The notes under the pieces are model-generated. The model made no database searches, had not been told where the DNA came from, and worked only from the letters and a program-made list of their open reading frames with translations. The position numbers were made by a program, and so were the translations under genes. Source: Centrapalus pauciflorus (taxonomy: Eukaryota; Streptophyta; Magnoliopsida; Asterales; Asteraceae). From it: 64,000 nucleotides of DNA. Below, one piece after another: positions 45,004-57,304 of this stretch. Each line of letters begins with the position of its first letter. Position 1 is the first letter of the stretch. Location of the stretch: NCBI GenBank assembly GCA_020465985.1, contig JAANYP010002038.1:186001-250000 (forward strand). The letters are read 5' to 3'.

Positions 45004-45040
45004 CTAGTGCTATGGTTGTCCGCCCGTTGCTACGGGTATC
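45004..45040 (-). mobile_element. Helitron 3' terminus (minus orientation, extends right)
   Basis: On - the sequence reads a perfect hairpin CCCGTAGCAACGGG (45023-45036), then GCGGACAACCATAGCA and CTAG (45007-45004) followed by T, the canonical Helitron 3' end and A/T target. Its 5' TC end would lie to the right; I could not place it. Confidence 0.6.
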
Positions 45041-45534
45041 CGTCATAAATATGTATTTTTTATCGCTTAAGATAAACTATGATGTTAAGAAATTGAAATA
45101 TTTTTAATGATGACAACAACATGGGTGCAGTTATGTATTTAAGCATTACTGGGTTACCTTTTTACGAATTTGGTTTGGTTCAATTGATGCTATCAAAAGT
45201 ATATTATTTTTTAAGGGTTTTTATACGAACAAAACAACGTGTTTTCATGTATTTTGTGGTTTTGTCTCTCCATGTTATTTTTCCCTGATAAAGTCATCAA
45301 CTTATTGTTTTTTTCTCGTTTTCGAAATTTTTTTTTTAATAATCAATCATGTATTTCCAAAAAAAAAAAAAATCAACATGTTTTCACTTTTTTCCATGAA
45401 AAGCCCTCAAACTTAATGATTTCTTTTGGCAAAAAAAAAGATAAATTTTGAGAATAAAAAATTAATAAATAACTTGAAAATTTTATTGCTAAAAAATAAC
45501 GCAGAGAGGCTATACCGCAAAAACATAAAAAAAC
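45041..45534. other. Unassigned AT-rich spacer with homopolymers
   Basis: May contain the body of the minus-oriented Helitron. It has T9 and A13-type runs near 45330-45440 and no credible coding sequence. Confidence 0.45.
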
Positions 45535-46066
45535 TGAAAGGTCCACACACCACGGATCTATCAAGGCGTGAACGACGTCAAACGGGTGCGGAATCTCCGT
45601 TAGATGTCTACGGATCGATCACACGGAAACACAGAGCCGAACACAATGCTAGCCGATAGAACACCGACCCTACACAATGTATTGCTCCTAAACACTCTGA
45701 AATTCTCTCTAGTTCGTCTGTGCGCACTCACGAAGCTCTGAAAGTCTAATTCTCGAAGTCTTTTAAAATAACAAAAATAAGTTCATATTATAACCTGTAA
45801 GTTCGTGCATGGCCTAAGCCCACGAACTTATCAAAGCTAAGTTCGTACGAACTTAACTCCCTTAAGTTCGTGGCCATATACCTTAAGAGCTTATCACCAT
45901 AAGTTCATAGCCTCAAGAATTTATTATTATAAGTTCATAGCCATATGAACTTATCCATCAATCATGAACTTAATCCATAAACATGAATAAACAAACATGA
46001 CTTGTATTAATAAAGGCCTATCTATTACAGAACTAGACTGCTATCGTCACACCGGGTGTACCAACA
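45535..46066 (-). repeat. 3' LTR of Sirevirus copy B (about 532 bp)
   Basis: Starts on - at 46066 with TGTTGGTACACCCGG right after the polypurine tract. The far end is placed at ...CCTTTCA (45535) only by the CA rule and by the switch to A/T-rich flank. It contains about ten AAGTTCGTGxx / AAGTTCGTACGAACTT words between 45775 and 45970. Confidence 0.6.
45775..45975. repeat. AAGTTCGTACGAACTT word array in the Sirevirus LTR
   Basis: One full palindrome AAGTTCGTACGAACTTAA at about 45840-45857 and around nine half-words (AAGTTCGTG, CACGAACTT, TAAGTTCATA) in both orientations. Confidence 0.7.
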
Positions 46067-46078
46067 GACTCCCCCTTG
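46067..46078 (-). promoter_or_regulatory. Polypurine tract of Sirevirus copy B
   Basis: Reads CAAGGGGGAGTC on -, abutting the LTR start TGTTGG. Copia plus-strand primers normally have this AxGGGGGAG form. Confidence 0.7.
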
Positions 46079-46099
46079 ACGATAACTTTTAGTAGATAT

Positions 46100-48273
46100 T
46101 CACTGATTTATAAAACTAGGCTTATTTAAATTGCTACCAGCATGTAGTCGCTGCTCAACAGAAACCTTAACAACTCTCTGATATGTCCTGCCTTCAGACC
46201 TCCAATTTTCATCAAAAAAGATTGCCTGGTCATGAAGCTTTTGCAGGTCATCCTTAGAGAGGTTAACTAAGTGCAAGGGATCGTAAACTCTCAAAATCAC
46301 CTTTTCTTCCTTGCCTTCCATCACTGCCTCACACGTCTCACTGTCGACGTACCACCACATGAAGTGATTCAGAATATCTTGTGACATACTCTTCAGTGGC
46401 ACCTTCTTCAGGCACTTGACAGGTTTGTAGTAAATCTTCATCCAAGGCCTACCTGTCAATGGATCTATCCTTGTCTCATCCATGACTCGCTTTCATGTCC
46501 TTGGTTTAAGTCTTTCAAACTTCCTCGACCGACCTTCCCTTCAAATGATTTTGGCAAAAACTTCGGCATAGGGATCGTCTCTGATGTTGACTAGCTCCTT
46601 CCATGCTAAGGCTTTAACTTCACACTTCGGCAAAGAATTGAATTCCCTTAGCCTTCGTCTTAGGTACTGTAGCCCGTCCTTTCTTTTAATAATGAAGAGC
46701 TGCAGTTCTCTATGATAGAACTAGCTAAGTATACTACCAGACAGTTTCCCTGGACTTGGCATCTTCATCTTCTCCTTCAAAGCCAATTCCTTTTTCTTTT
46801 CTTCCCCGAACCATAATTTTCTCTTCTCTTCTCTTGAAAGCTCCCTAACCGATTTTTCAGTATCCGATTCATCATTTAGAGCAGTTTTAAGCATCTCCAG
46901 ATCTATCGGACTCTTATCTTCGTTCATGTATTATTCTGTGACCGGTTGCTTACTTACAATCACTTCATCTACCTCATCTTCTTCATCTACTATCACTTCA
47001 TCATCAGATTTCCAGTCAGGAACCTCTTCGGGAACAAATTCACCTTCTTAAGATCTTCCTGGTCTATTTCATCTTCAAATTCAAATCTGATTTCTTCCTC
47101 GTCCAAATCCAGCAAGGCTCCGATTAAATCGTCTTCAATAGGAGTGAGCAACGGGTACCATTTCCCGAACCCGAACCGGTACCGGTACCGACCGGTACCG
47201 AATTAATATATTCGGTTCGGTATTCGGTTTTTAAATTAGCTAAAATTCGGTATTCGGTACTCTCGGTTCGGTATTCGGTTTTTAAATTAGCTAAAATTCG
47301 GTATTCGGGACCGAACCGGCACCATATAAAATTATACGGTTCGGTATTCGGTTCTTTCAAAACTAATAATTCGGTTTCGGTATTTTCGGGATCGGTACCG
47401 GTTCGGTTCGGTCCGGTACCGAGCTCACCCCTAGTCTTCAATCACATCTGTAGCCTCTAGAGCCTTGCCCTTATCCTTTTCAGCCCCTAACGACGATCCA
47501 GACTCCCCCTGAATGTTAGCTTGCTGAGCAGTCTGTTTAGAAAGATCTGCTAGCTCACTTTCCTTTTCAACATTAGGGTCATCTCCTTCGTCTTCTCTCC
47601 GGACTCCCCTTAACTCATCTTCCTTGCAACTCTCCCCTTGAGCTGCACGATCTTTTAAAATCTGCTCCATTAGGGATTGAAGAGTTGCTATTTGATCTTG
47701 CTGGGCAGTCACAGTCTCATGTAGATATGCATTTTGTTGATCTAACTGCGTATTGTGATGTTGTAGCTCGGTGACTCCCCTGGTGAGTTGGAGTATTTGG
47801 ACTGTCTGGAAATCGACTATAGCTTGTAGTTGAGAAAGGCCTTGGGTGTCTGTCGATGTGGATGCTGATGGAGTGGTTGTGGTGGATGCTGATGGAACGA
47901 CGGTGGATGTAGACGGCCCTGCTTGATCTAGGCGTTGACGTTTAGCCCATTGGTGCCTTGTAACCAACGCCTCTTTTTCAAGAACAAACTCCTCATCTTC
48001 CTATTCTTTATCGCGGAGACTGAAGGATTGTTTTGGAACTGTTTGTGGCTGCACAACTAATCGAGTACCATGACGACCAAACGAAGTTGGAGGATTTGCA
48101 GCTTCTCTAACGTCACTTGCAGTGTTAGAATCTGTCTCTGTGTCTGCCCTGCATAGCATATCCTTGATCTTGTCAAAAATTTCCAGAATCTCTCTATACT
48201 GCCCTGCCTTAGGAGCTTGGAGGTCTATGCTGACCACCATATTGTGCTTTTTAAAAAATGCATGATCTGCCAT
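46100..48273 (-). pseudogene. Sirevirus env-like extra ORF, copy B, broken and holding a MITE
   Basis: Starts MADHAFFKKHNMVV at 48273, a start form I recall from extra ORFs of composite-family Sireviruses, but the usual middle domain is missing and the frame goes straight to YREILEIFDKIKDML. A TAG at 48003-48001 (DKE/EDEEFVLEKE) interrupts; the same frame continues into a Ser/Thr-rich and Gln-rich coiled coil (QLQAIVDFQTVQILQLTRGV, LQSLMEQILKDRA). A hAT MITE is inserted at 47139-47433. A TAA follows near 46930, then EDKSPIDLEMLKTALND and, after a frameshift, MDETRIDPLTGRPWMKIYY to the end at 46100. The function of this ORF class is unknown; I see no signal peptide or membrane segment. Confidence 0.65.
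47139..47433. mobile_element. hAT-type MITE with 8-bp duplication GTCTTCAA
   Basis: Ends TAGGAGTGAGC (47139) and GCTCACCCCTA (47433) are inverted copies with one mismatch, flanked by GTCTTCAA at 47131-47138 and 47434-47441. The interior is built of CGGTACCGGT, TTCGGTATTCGG and their reverse complements, including a tandem pair (AAATTAGCTAAAATTCGGTA twice). It interrupts the env-like ORF; excision with one duplication copy would leave the frame intact. Confidence 0.9.
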
Positions 48274-48299
48274 TCCTGCACACACAATAAATAGTTAAA

Positions 48300-49100
48300 T
48301 TTCGAAAAATTTTTTTTTTCTGGAAAACATGTAAATTCGTACGAACTTGATTAAATTCATTCGAACTTGATGTCCTTTGAACTTATGGGTAAGTTTGTGG
48401 GAATCAGAATTCCTACGAACTTGTTAGTAAGTTCGTGAGAGGTCTTCGAACTTGTAGATATTTTGATCTAAGTTCGTAGACTGTTTAAGCTCGTAATCTG
48501 ATGAACAAGTTCGAAGTCGGTCCCTTGAACATCAAAACATCCGATTTTGATCCTTTTTAGACTTAAATGAACAATGAATCTAGTCCTAAAAGGTTCTAAT
48601 CGAGTTTATTGATGTTTTATTTTAAGTTTTATAGCCCTAGACTTAATATTTAAAGAACACCTAGTATTCTGTTATGTTAAACCCAAAATACACAATTTTA
48701 AACCATTAAAAATCCCAAATAACACTTACTTAGTTCCTTTTGATATAAACCGACAACAACTAAGTTCAAGGTCGAGGTGGAACAGTGGTTTCTTCGTGGA
48801 ACAAGAATAAAAGTCGTGAAAATACGACAAGCTTGTGATTGCAGTAACAAGTTCGAGATCGCCTTGGTAAGTTCTAGATGACTTAAATTCGAAAGTAGGT
48901 GACTGAAATAAATGCATTTGACCTATTAATACCCCCACTACTGTGGTTCGAACTTACTTGAGACAAGTTCGTTTGAGCTTAAGTTCGTTCGAACTTAGGT
49001 TTACACGAACTTAAGTGCAAATTTGAAAAACTTTGAAAAATTTTCAACCTTTTCAACTTTCACAACTTTCACAACTTTTTGAAACTTTTTCTACTTTACG
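48300..49100. repeat. AAGTTCG word array between pol and env-like ORF
   Basis: Between about 48345 and 49015 there are over twenty AAGTTCGTxxGAACTT half-words in both orientations (TTCGTACGAACTTG, CCTACGAACTTG, AAGTTCGAAGTC). This is the same word as in the 3' LTR of this element, 2.3 kb away. Confidence 0.7.
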
Positions 49101-50187
49101 AAACCCCTTCACACTAAGCAAACAGATTATCACGCAAGTTTGTTTCACCAACTAAAATGCATCCTAGTAACTGACCTCGAATCTATTTATTAAAAATAAA
49201 ATGAACTAAACTAAACTAAGATAAAATAAAGTAAAATAAATAGAAACTAAATTGCAAAAATTCAAAAATAAGTACATACACTAAATCTTTTTGCGAGAGT
49301 GTCATAGAAGGTTCAATCAGATAGCTTTGCCGACGCACTTTCGGTGTTGCACTTTAACACTTTGGAATTTTTGATTTCTTTGATTGTTTGTCGTAACATA
49401 CACACCAAGTCGATTGTCGGTATGTTTGTCCACTTAAACACGCAACACTTAGAATTTTTCTTTGGCCTTTTTATTTATCAAGAAATTTCCTTACGTGTCC
49501 CACACTTAGACATACTTCTATGATCAAGACAGACATACAATGATTATGATTTTTCAGTATTTGCAAATCATCTTTAAAAGGCAAACTTCGGACAAAGTTC
49601 TGTATTTACATACAATAGAGTGTCTTAGTTTGTCTTAGGGTAGAGCATACTTCTTTTATTTTAGCAAGACAGCGGTGACAGGCCTGTACTTACGTACAAC
49701 AAAGCGACATGTCTTGACTCTCTTTACATTTCACGCTTGCTCTTTTTAAAGATGTATTTTGATGAAGCCATACATCCCCCAGTCTGATTTACATACCTCA
49801 TTCATAGTTATTGTATGCGAGCCTCTAACACATAGATTAAGACCTATTGGTCATACGTCTAAGTTAGTTACCCATATGACAATTTCTTGATTGTTTTATT
49901 AGCTTTTAGGAAAACCTTCATCTTTTATGCCTACCAACATATCAGACTATGATTATGTATATCACTTAGAACTTATAGTGCATTATGTGTGAAAGATTAA
50001 CACTTAGAGTTTATTGCTAAATTTAGTCACGTTGATCCTTAGACTCTAAGACTTCTCTATTTGTTTTCAATATTCTCTTTCTTTTTGAATTTTTTATGGT
50101 TTTCTCCTTTTTTTAAAGTAAAGTAACTAATAAGGCAAACTAATAACTTAAAAATATTTAAAAGAAAAAAAATCTACTGAGGTCAGG
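49101..50187. other. Noncoding 3' region after Sirevirus pol
   Basis: About 1.1 kb with no coding pattern, LTR-like ends or arrays that I can recognise. TGTCTTAGTTTGTCTTAGGG-type and TACTTACGTACAAC / TATTTACATACAAT words recur loosely at 49590-49710. Confidence 0.5.
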
Positions 50188-53100
50188 TTACTCTGGATTA
50201 CGCACTCCATTTAGTTGGACTAACAACTCAAAGCGTGATCTATCAAATGCTTTTGTGAACAGATCCGCAAAGTTGTCTTTTGTTGGAACTCTTACCAATT
50301 TTATCAGGTTTTTCTCGGCACAATCACGAATAAACTTATGTCTTATATCTATGTGCTTAGTCTTACTTTGCTTTACCAGATTATTGGTTATAGCGATTGT
50401 GGATCGATTATCTATCCTAATGGGAGTATGAGTATAAGTCAAACCGTAATCCCGCAATTGTTGTTAAATCCACAGAATCTGTGAACAGCAACTACCCGCA
50501 GCTACATATTCGGCCTCGAATGTTGATACGGTTACTGAAGTCTGTTTCTTGCATTGCCAGGACACCAGTCTCCTTCCTAGGAACTGACAACCACCCGTTG
50601 TTGATTTGCTGTTCAAGCTACACCCTCCATAATCTGTGTCTGTGTAGGCTTCCAATTCTAGATCTTCATCAGCATGATACCAAAGTCCTAACTTCGATTT
50701 CGACTTCACGTATCGTAGAATCCGCTTCACAGCCTTCATGTGCATTTCCTTGGGGTTAGCTTGAAACCTGGCATAAATATAAACAACAAACATTATGTCA
50801 GGTCGAGAAGCAGTTAAATACATAAGTGATCTGATTATGGATCAATATAAAGTCGGATCCACATCAGTATCACTATCGGTACCCGGTCCGAGATTGTGAT
50901 TGACTTGTATAGGAGTACTAAGATGTGCAGTAAGCTTTTTTCCTTCCATCCCGAAGCGCTCTTATATTTCATAGACATACTTCGTCTAATGAATGAACAT
51001 CCCCTCCTTTCGTTGTTCAACTTGTAAACCCAGAAAGAAGTTCAGCTCTCCTATCGCATTCATCTCAAACTTGGACTTCATAACCCTCTCAAAATATTTT
51101 CACATTTGTTCATTTGACGACCCAAATATGATGTCGTCCATATAAACTTGTACCAGTATGAAATCGTCACCTTTCCTTTTAATGAACAGTGTACTATCTA
51201 TTCTCCCTCTCTCGAACCTGTTGTCCAAGAGATGTGTAGACAGTGTCTCGTACCGTGCCCTAGGTGCCTGATGTGATCCATACATAGCCTTATCCAATCT
51301 ATATACTCTGTTTGGATACTTGGGATCAGTAAACCCTGGCGGTTGCTCGACATACACCAATTCCTTCACTTTCCCGTACAAGAAGGCACTCTTGACGTCT
51401 AGCTGATATACTTTGAAGCCTTTGAAGGATGCGAACGCTAGAAACAGTCGGATTGTTTAAGCCTTGCCACTGGTGCAAACACCTCATTATAATCAATACC
51501 TTCTTCTTGGTTGAACCCCTTGACTACAAGTCTTGCCTTGTTACGAGTAACTATGCCCCAATCATCCCGTTTGCACTTAAAGACCCATTTGGTCCCTATA
51601 GCAACTTCTCCATGAGGCAAAGGCACTAACTCCCAGACTTCTAGCTTTTTGAACTGTGAAAGTTCCTCTTGCATAGCTTCAACCCAATAATTATCCTTCA
51701 GAGCCATTTGTACATTCTTTGGCTCGATTTGTGAGATGAAACACAAGTACAAACAAGTGTGGAATGCCTCGAAGTCATTGATCATCGATAACAACACAGT
51801 GTTATTATTCACACTAATCCTAGTTCTCCCACCAGCATCTGGATTCCAATGATGTCTTCAATCGGATGATCCTTATTTACCCTTGATGTTTTGATTGCAT
51901 CGACCTGAAGATTGTCTCCCAAATTCGATCCTATTCCGCCTAATGGCGGTGTGACTTCAGACGAAACAACATCCTCCTTGTGATCACTGTCTTCTGAGGC
52001 TGAATTGTTTATCTGATTCTCATCCATAGGTAACAAAGGTTCTTCATTTGTTGGGGACCCATCTTCTGTCGATATATTATCAGATGTCGTGGGAATGCTC
52101 GAACTTGGAAAGACCCTGTCCTCTTCATTAAGATTTAAGGATGAAAAGTCATTTTTCACAGTTCCTGCATCACCACTAAAAGGAATGTTAAATGATTCAA
52201 ACATTGAGTCATAATCAAATAACCATTCTGGACCAATTTAGGGTTCATGTGAATAACTTGTTACATTAATGTTAAATACAATTTCAACTGTACCAGTAGT
52301 TTCATTAAAAACCCTATTGTTTGGTGAATTTGGGACATAACCTAGGAAGTATCATTCGTCAGCCTTTTCACCAAACTTTGGTTGATGTTTCGTTTTTAAC
52401 AAGGTACATGGCACCCCAAATGGTTCAAAGCTAAATTTGGTGGTCTTTTATTCCGTTTGTTCAAAGATTTAACAGTAAGGACTCTGTTTAACACATGACA
52501 AGCGGTATTCACTGCCTCCCCCCAAAACTTAGTGGGAAGCTTTGAATTCGAAAGCACAGTCCTTGCTGCTTCAATCAATGTCCTGTTTTTACGTTCTGCC
52601 ACCCCATTTTGTTGTGGCTCATTAGGTGCACTAAATTGATGCACTATACCTTTGGTTAGGCAATATACACCAATTACTTCATTTTTAAATTCTATTAAGT
52701 TATCACTTCTGATACGTTTTACCCTTTTTCCGTATGAGTTCTCAACTTGGTCTAAGAACCCAATCAGCGTGCCTGCTGTCTCGTCCTTTGTACCTAGAAA
52801 GAAAACCCAATAAAATCGTGAGTTATCATCAGTAATAACTAAATAGTACCAACTCCCACCTATACTCCTTTTGTTGATCGGACCGAAGAGATCCATATGC
52901 AGCAAATCGAAGGTGGAAGTAATTAAGTTATGAGTTTTTGATTTGTGTGACTTCTTATGTTGCTTCCTTTTCTTGCACGGCACACACTTATCTTCAAACC
53001 GAAAACTCTTCAGTGGAACACCTTGCACAAGGCCATTTTTCGTGATGAAATTCATCTTCCGTAAGTGTAAGTGTGCCATTCGCCTGTGCCACAACAAAGA

Positions 53101-53535
53101 TTCAGACTCATAAGCTTTTGATAGTAGACAAATAGATCTCATCGATGAATCTGCTACGGACACGTCCATCATGTACAGATGATTCACCCTTGGAGCTCTC
53201 ATCAAAATCCACTCTTCAAGTATCTTGAATCCCGGCTTTAGCACTAACGCTTCTTTTTCAGTAAAGAGGACTGAATTTTGTTTGTCACAGATCTGAGAGA
53301 CACTAATGAGATTGTGATCAAGTTTATCTACATAGTAGACTTGATCAAGAGTGATCGTCCCATTAGTGACTACTCCTATTCGAGTGATATTGCCTCCTTT
53401 ATTCCCAACAAATGAGACAAACCCCTTATTCCCACTCTTGAAGTCCGTCAGTAGACTTCTTTCCCCAGTCATGTGACGAGAGCAACCACTATCTACGAAC
53501 CATTTATTGTTAAGACCTGCAGTTAACTCCTGCAC
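50188..53535 (-). pseudogene. Sirevirus pol (protease, integrase, RT, RNase H), heavily mutated
   Basis: Protease: WFVDSGCSRHMTGE near 53490. Pre-integrase finger: LLWHRRMAHLHLRKMNF with CVPCKKRK. Integrase: LLHMDLFGPINKRS, RIRSDNLIEFKN (Gly usual after DN is Leu) and PQQNGVAERKNRTL, so the catalytic triad is kept. The linker carries RVNKDHPIEDIIG near 51860. RT (51812-51100): TKWVFKCKRDDWG, KARLVVKGFNQEEGIDYNE, a frameshift after PVARL, YGKVKELVYVEQPPGF, and VYMDDIIFGSSN (Met where Val is usual). RNase H (50823-50188): AYTDTDYGGC, STFEAEYVAAG, a TAA near 50464, IRIDNRSTIAIT and DNFADLFTKAF. Multiple stops lie between 52396 and 52204. It is inactive. Confidence 0.8.
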
Positions 53536-53863
53536 ATGAAAGAGAACAAATTAGTTATCACGGGGAACCCAAGCCATGACTGACTTGGTAATACCATTCT
53601 CATCCACATACTTGAACTCTTTCAAATACCCATCTCTCCTTTCCGGTGACTTGGGTTGTCTTTTGTTGTTGAGCCCTAGAGTAATTTATGTTATAATGCA
53701 TTTCATCGTTATAACTCTGGGCTCTACCTGGTGTCTGATGTCTGTTAGGAGTATGAGACCTAACAAGAGTATAACTCCTCTTAGGGGTATTATTCCTAAT
53801 GACAGGTTGTGGTCCAGACCTTGATTGACTAGAAACTCTATTCGGTGAATTACTCCTAAGCTC

Positions 53864-55366
53864 TTAATTTTGTCTGATTGACACCGGTGTTTGTTTAGTA
53901 CCTACTCGTGATGTTGCAATCGAGTTCTTCTCAGAATTTTGAGAACTACTCGTGCTTGCAATACTAGGCACTGTTTTCAAGGCTTGTTGTTCTTGTTTCC
54001 CTACGATAGGTGTAGACTCTGGTTTCTTATAGGGACAACTAGATGCAACATGACCTTTTTCATGACATCTAAAGCAAGACATCTTGTCAATAGACTTCTT
54101 ATAAGCACACTTTGACTTAGGGGTCTTACTAATGTCCTGTTCTTTTGTTTCAACAACTTTGTTCAACACCTCTTGGTTATTATCACTCACAGTATTTGCC
54201 TCTTCTAGTTTAGCCCCACTAGTAGACTGCACAAACTTAACCGTTTTCTTAACCTTAGAGGCTGTTGTTGACACCTTAGTTGTTGACATCTTATCAGTCT
54301 CAGTTACTTTTACTTCCTCTGATTCGACCTTTTCTTTGGTCTCATCCTGAGGAGTTGGCACATAGTTACTATTGAAAGGTGGAGGCACATCCTGATATCC
54401 TAGGCCCACTGGTTTCTTAGACTGTCTCTGCGAATCTAAGATTTTGCCTAAGTTCAAGGATGAGTTCCTAAACTTTTCAATTACTATTAGCCTCAGCAAC
54501 CTTAACCCTAGCTTCTGCTAATTCTTTATCTTTCAGGGAGATCTCTTTGGTCAATGACTCTATATGCTCATAAATTAGTTCATTCCTGACACATTGTTCG
54601 CTCAATTTGTCTTTCAGAGCTATTACATCTTCATCATCAACTTTCATTTTAGCCCTAAGATCTTCCTTAATGTCTAGCAGACTAGCATTATCAGATTTTA
54701 AAAATTGGATTTGAGCTGTCATGGATGAATGTGATTCTAGCACTAAGTTCAATTTATCATTTAAAGTGGTGCATAAAACACATAAATCATGAAAAGTAGA
54801 AAAGTTGAGCGATACATTCTTCCGATTAGATTTCACGTTGGCCATCTGAGCTGCAAACTCCAGAGTCGTCTGCTCCTCAGATTTTTCCAGTACCAAAGGA
54901 TTTGTATCGGAGTACTGGGTGTCCTCCTTCTTTTCCTCATCAACTCTGCTATCAGTCTCAGTCACCTCAGCCATAAATGCTCTAGTGTTTGACTCCGGAT
55001 GCGAATTCCAGTCATAAGTACCATCTAGCTGCTTGTTAGAAGATACTTCGGCCTTTGACATTCTCTAGCAAAATGTCCCAACCCCTGACAGTTGTAACAC
55101 TTCACTTTTGACTTATCAAACCCAATATTGTTGCTCACACTGAGATTTCTTCCGATTCTTTTCATAAACCTCTTAACCCTCTGTGTGACCATGACAAGTT
55201 GCCATTGCAGGTCCATCTGTTCTAAATCATCAGGATCTTCCTGATCATAATCCTCCTCCCACAGAGCTGGATCGTTGATTTTTCCTTGAATGCAGTTACC
55301 GTATGCTGCTACAAACGAAGCTAGAAGCTTTAGGTGCTCCTCAGCTGACTTAGCACTCATAGGCAT
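53864..55366 (-). pseudogene. Sirevirus gag, C-terminal two thirds, two frameshifts
   Basis: Starts at KSAEEHLKLLASFVAAYGNC and DPDDLEQMDLQWQLVMVTQR, with a first zinc knuckle CYNCQGLGHFAREC at about 55095. After a frameshift near 55060 a long coiled-coil region follows (FLKSDNASLLDIKEDLRAKM, ESLTKEISLKDKELAEA), another frameshift near 54490, a Thr/Lys-rich part and a second zinc knuckle CFRCHEKGHVASSC at about 54065. The N-terminal gag domain (UBN2-like, about 200-300 residues) is absent. Sireviruses have unusually long gag proteins of this build. Confidence 0.75.
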
Positions 55367-57304
55367 TTTGGTATATCATTAAAGTCTGTCCTTGAGCTTC
55401 ATCATCAGTGTCATCATACTCTTCAATATTATAAATTCATGATTGAACACTTAAAGGAACTGGAACATCTTCATGAATAATCAATTCCAACTCACTTTGA
55501 GCATCAACAGGCTTTTCTTTGGAGCTCCCTTCTTCACCAACTTCTTGACCTTCCGTCTCTTTTTCGTTCTCTGGATATGTGATCATTAAAAGTCCAGATC
55601 CTTGATCACCAAGCTTATTCCTCTTCTCCCCCTCATGAGGAGCATCATCGGAGTCATCATCGTGCTCATCATGTTTTCGTTTCGGAGCAGAAGCTTGTGC
55701 TTTACACGTCTGTTCCACAGTAGATATCCTCTCAGACATATCACCTAAAGTTGTTATTACAGTGCTCTCCAACCCAATCATACGTTCCCTCATCTCATCA
55801 AATTGTTCATAAACAAAATCTCTTAGATCGTCAATTGCTTGATTTGGATCTCTTTGTTTGACTTCTTCAGATTGATTCTTTCCCTTCAATAGTTTCTGAA
55901 TATTTGCCATCTGGTCCATTCTCAGAAAATTGATTTGTCATCTGATTTGAGACGCCAGCAACTGCTTCATTCAGTATTTCATTCAATTTGTCTTCTGTCA
56001 CAAAGGGTAATAATCTAACCACTGGGTCACTCAGACTTCTAGTTGACATAACAATCGAACTTGTAAAAAGAACGTGTGTGTGGCCAGTGCTCAGAGTTGG
56101 CAACGTTGTAGTTCTGACTGGTCTTCCAACCACTTCAAGTGACGGAGCAACAAATGCTTCTGACACTATGGTTGTTCTAGCAGGAACACTCAGTTCTACT
56201 GCACTTACTTCAACATATGAAGTCGACTCTATTGTCCTAGTGTGTATAGGATCTATTTCATGTGCAAGAACAAAAGTTGTACACCTTGGCAGTTGTGTAC
56301 TTGTTTCAATATCCATAAAATCCAAAGGATTTAAGGATAGATCAGTGCTTGATCCCGGTGAGAAATTGAAACAACTTCCTGTTGATAGGAAAATGAGTGG
56401 CTGGGGGGTGTGCAGTCGTCAGTGGGATACTGACTGATTCAATGTTGACTCCAATTTGGGAGCCAACATCAGATGTGGCTTGATCCCGACCGTTTGGGCT
56501 TGGGAACTCCCTCACACTCTCCTAGCAATCTCAACAACATCAATCTCTGGAAGTCTTTCAAATAAAGAAAATTCAACCATGCCAACACCACCCTCATTGT
56601 TATCATTACCATCCTCACATCATCATTTCCTTCATCAGCTCCTTCAGCAATATTGGATAAAGTTCTTTTAGAATCTGAGCTTCTCTCACATCCCCTTACT
56701 TGCTCCTCTACTCCCTCTAACTCACTTTGGCTACCCTGAACATCAGCCCCCTGCTGATGTTCCTGCTCTCCTAAAGCTCCTGGGATAAGAAAACCCAGTT
56801 CCTGGGTTTCTATAAGAGCATGATCTATTCTATATAACTTGACATGCTCACTTTCTTGATCCGCATTCTTTAAAAGAGTTTCCGGAATACGCATCACATT
56901 CGCATTTGGCGCATCTTGTACCCTATGTAGACTCATCATGACATAGTCTGGGCACTTCTGAGCATTTGACCTTTTTGGGATCTGTTCATTAGCCCTAAAG
57001 ATTCCCCTTATCAAAATTTGAATGAACCGTTGTAGCGGTACAAACTTTCTTGCACGATTTGTTGTTTTTGCCAAAACAACTTCTTTCAAATCCTCCCAAA
57101 TACATTGTGCATAGTCGTAATGTTTGTTGAAAACAATCCCGTGAAATATTCTCAGGCAGTGTATGCTCCCTCTATCAATTCCGGTATGCTTAGAAGTCAT
57201 GCATCTGTTGACTATGCCAAATAACGTATACCACTCTCCATCGAGGCCATTTCGATGAAACTTTGAGCTTTTTGGTAGAGGTTTGGAATAACCTAAGCAT
57301 ATAA

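Larger units (their letters stand above)
45535..55440 (-). mobile_element. Sirevirus-like Copia retrotransposon (copy B), 5' end missing
   Basis: On -: partial gag (55366-53864), protease/integrase (53535-52396), RT (51812-51100), RNase H (50823-50188), about 1.9 kb noncoding, an env-like extra ORF (48273-46100), polypurine tract (46078-46067) and 3' LTR (46066-45535). The long Lys/Glu-rich gag, VDSGCSRHMTG protease and extra ORF downstream of pol place it in the Sirevirus lineage. The 5' LTR, primer site and first half of gag are absent: gag joins another element's ORF near 55370-55437. Many stops and frameshifts show it is old. Confidence 0.8.

Noticed and set aside
46100..48273. True viral envelope gene
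   Set aside because: No signal peptide, membrane span or fusion peptide can be seen in this ORF, in ORF A, or in the Athila extra ORF; env-like is only a positional name.
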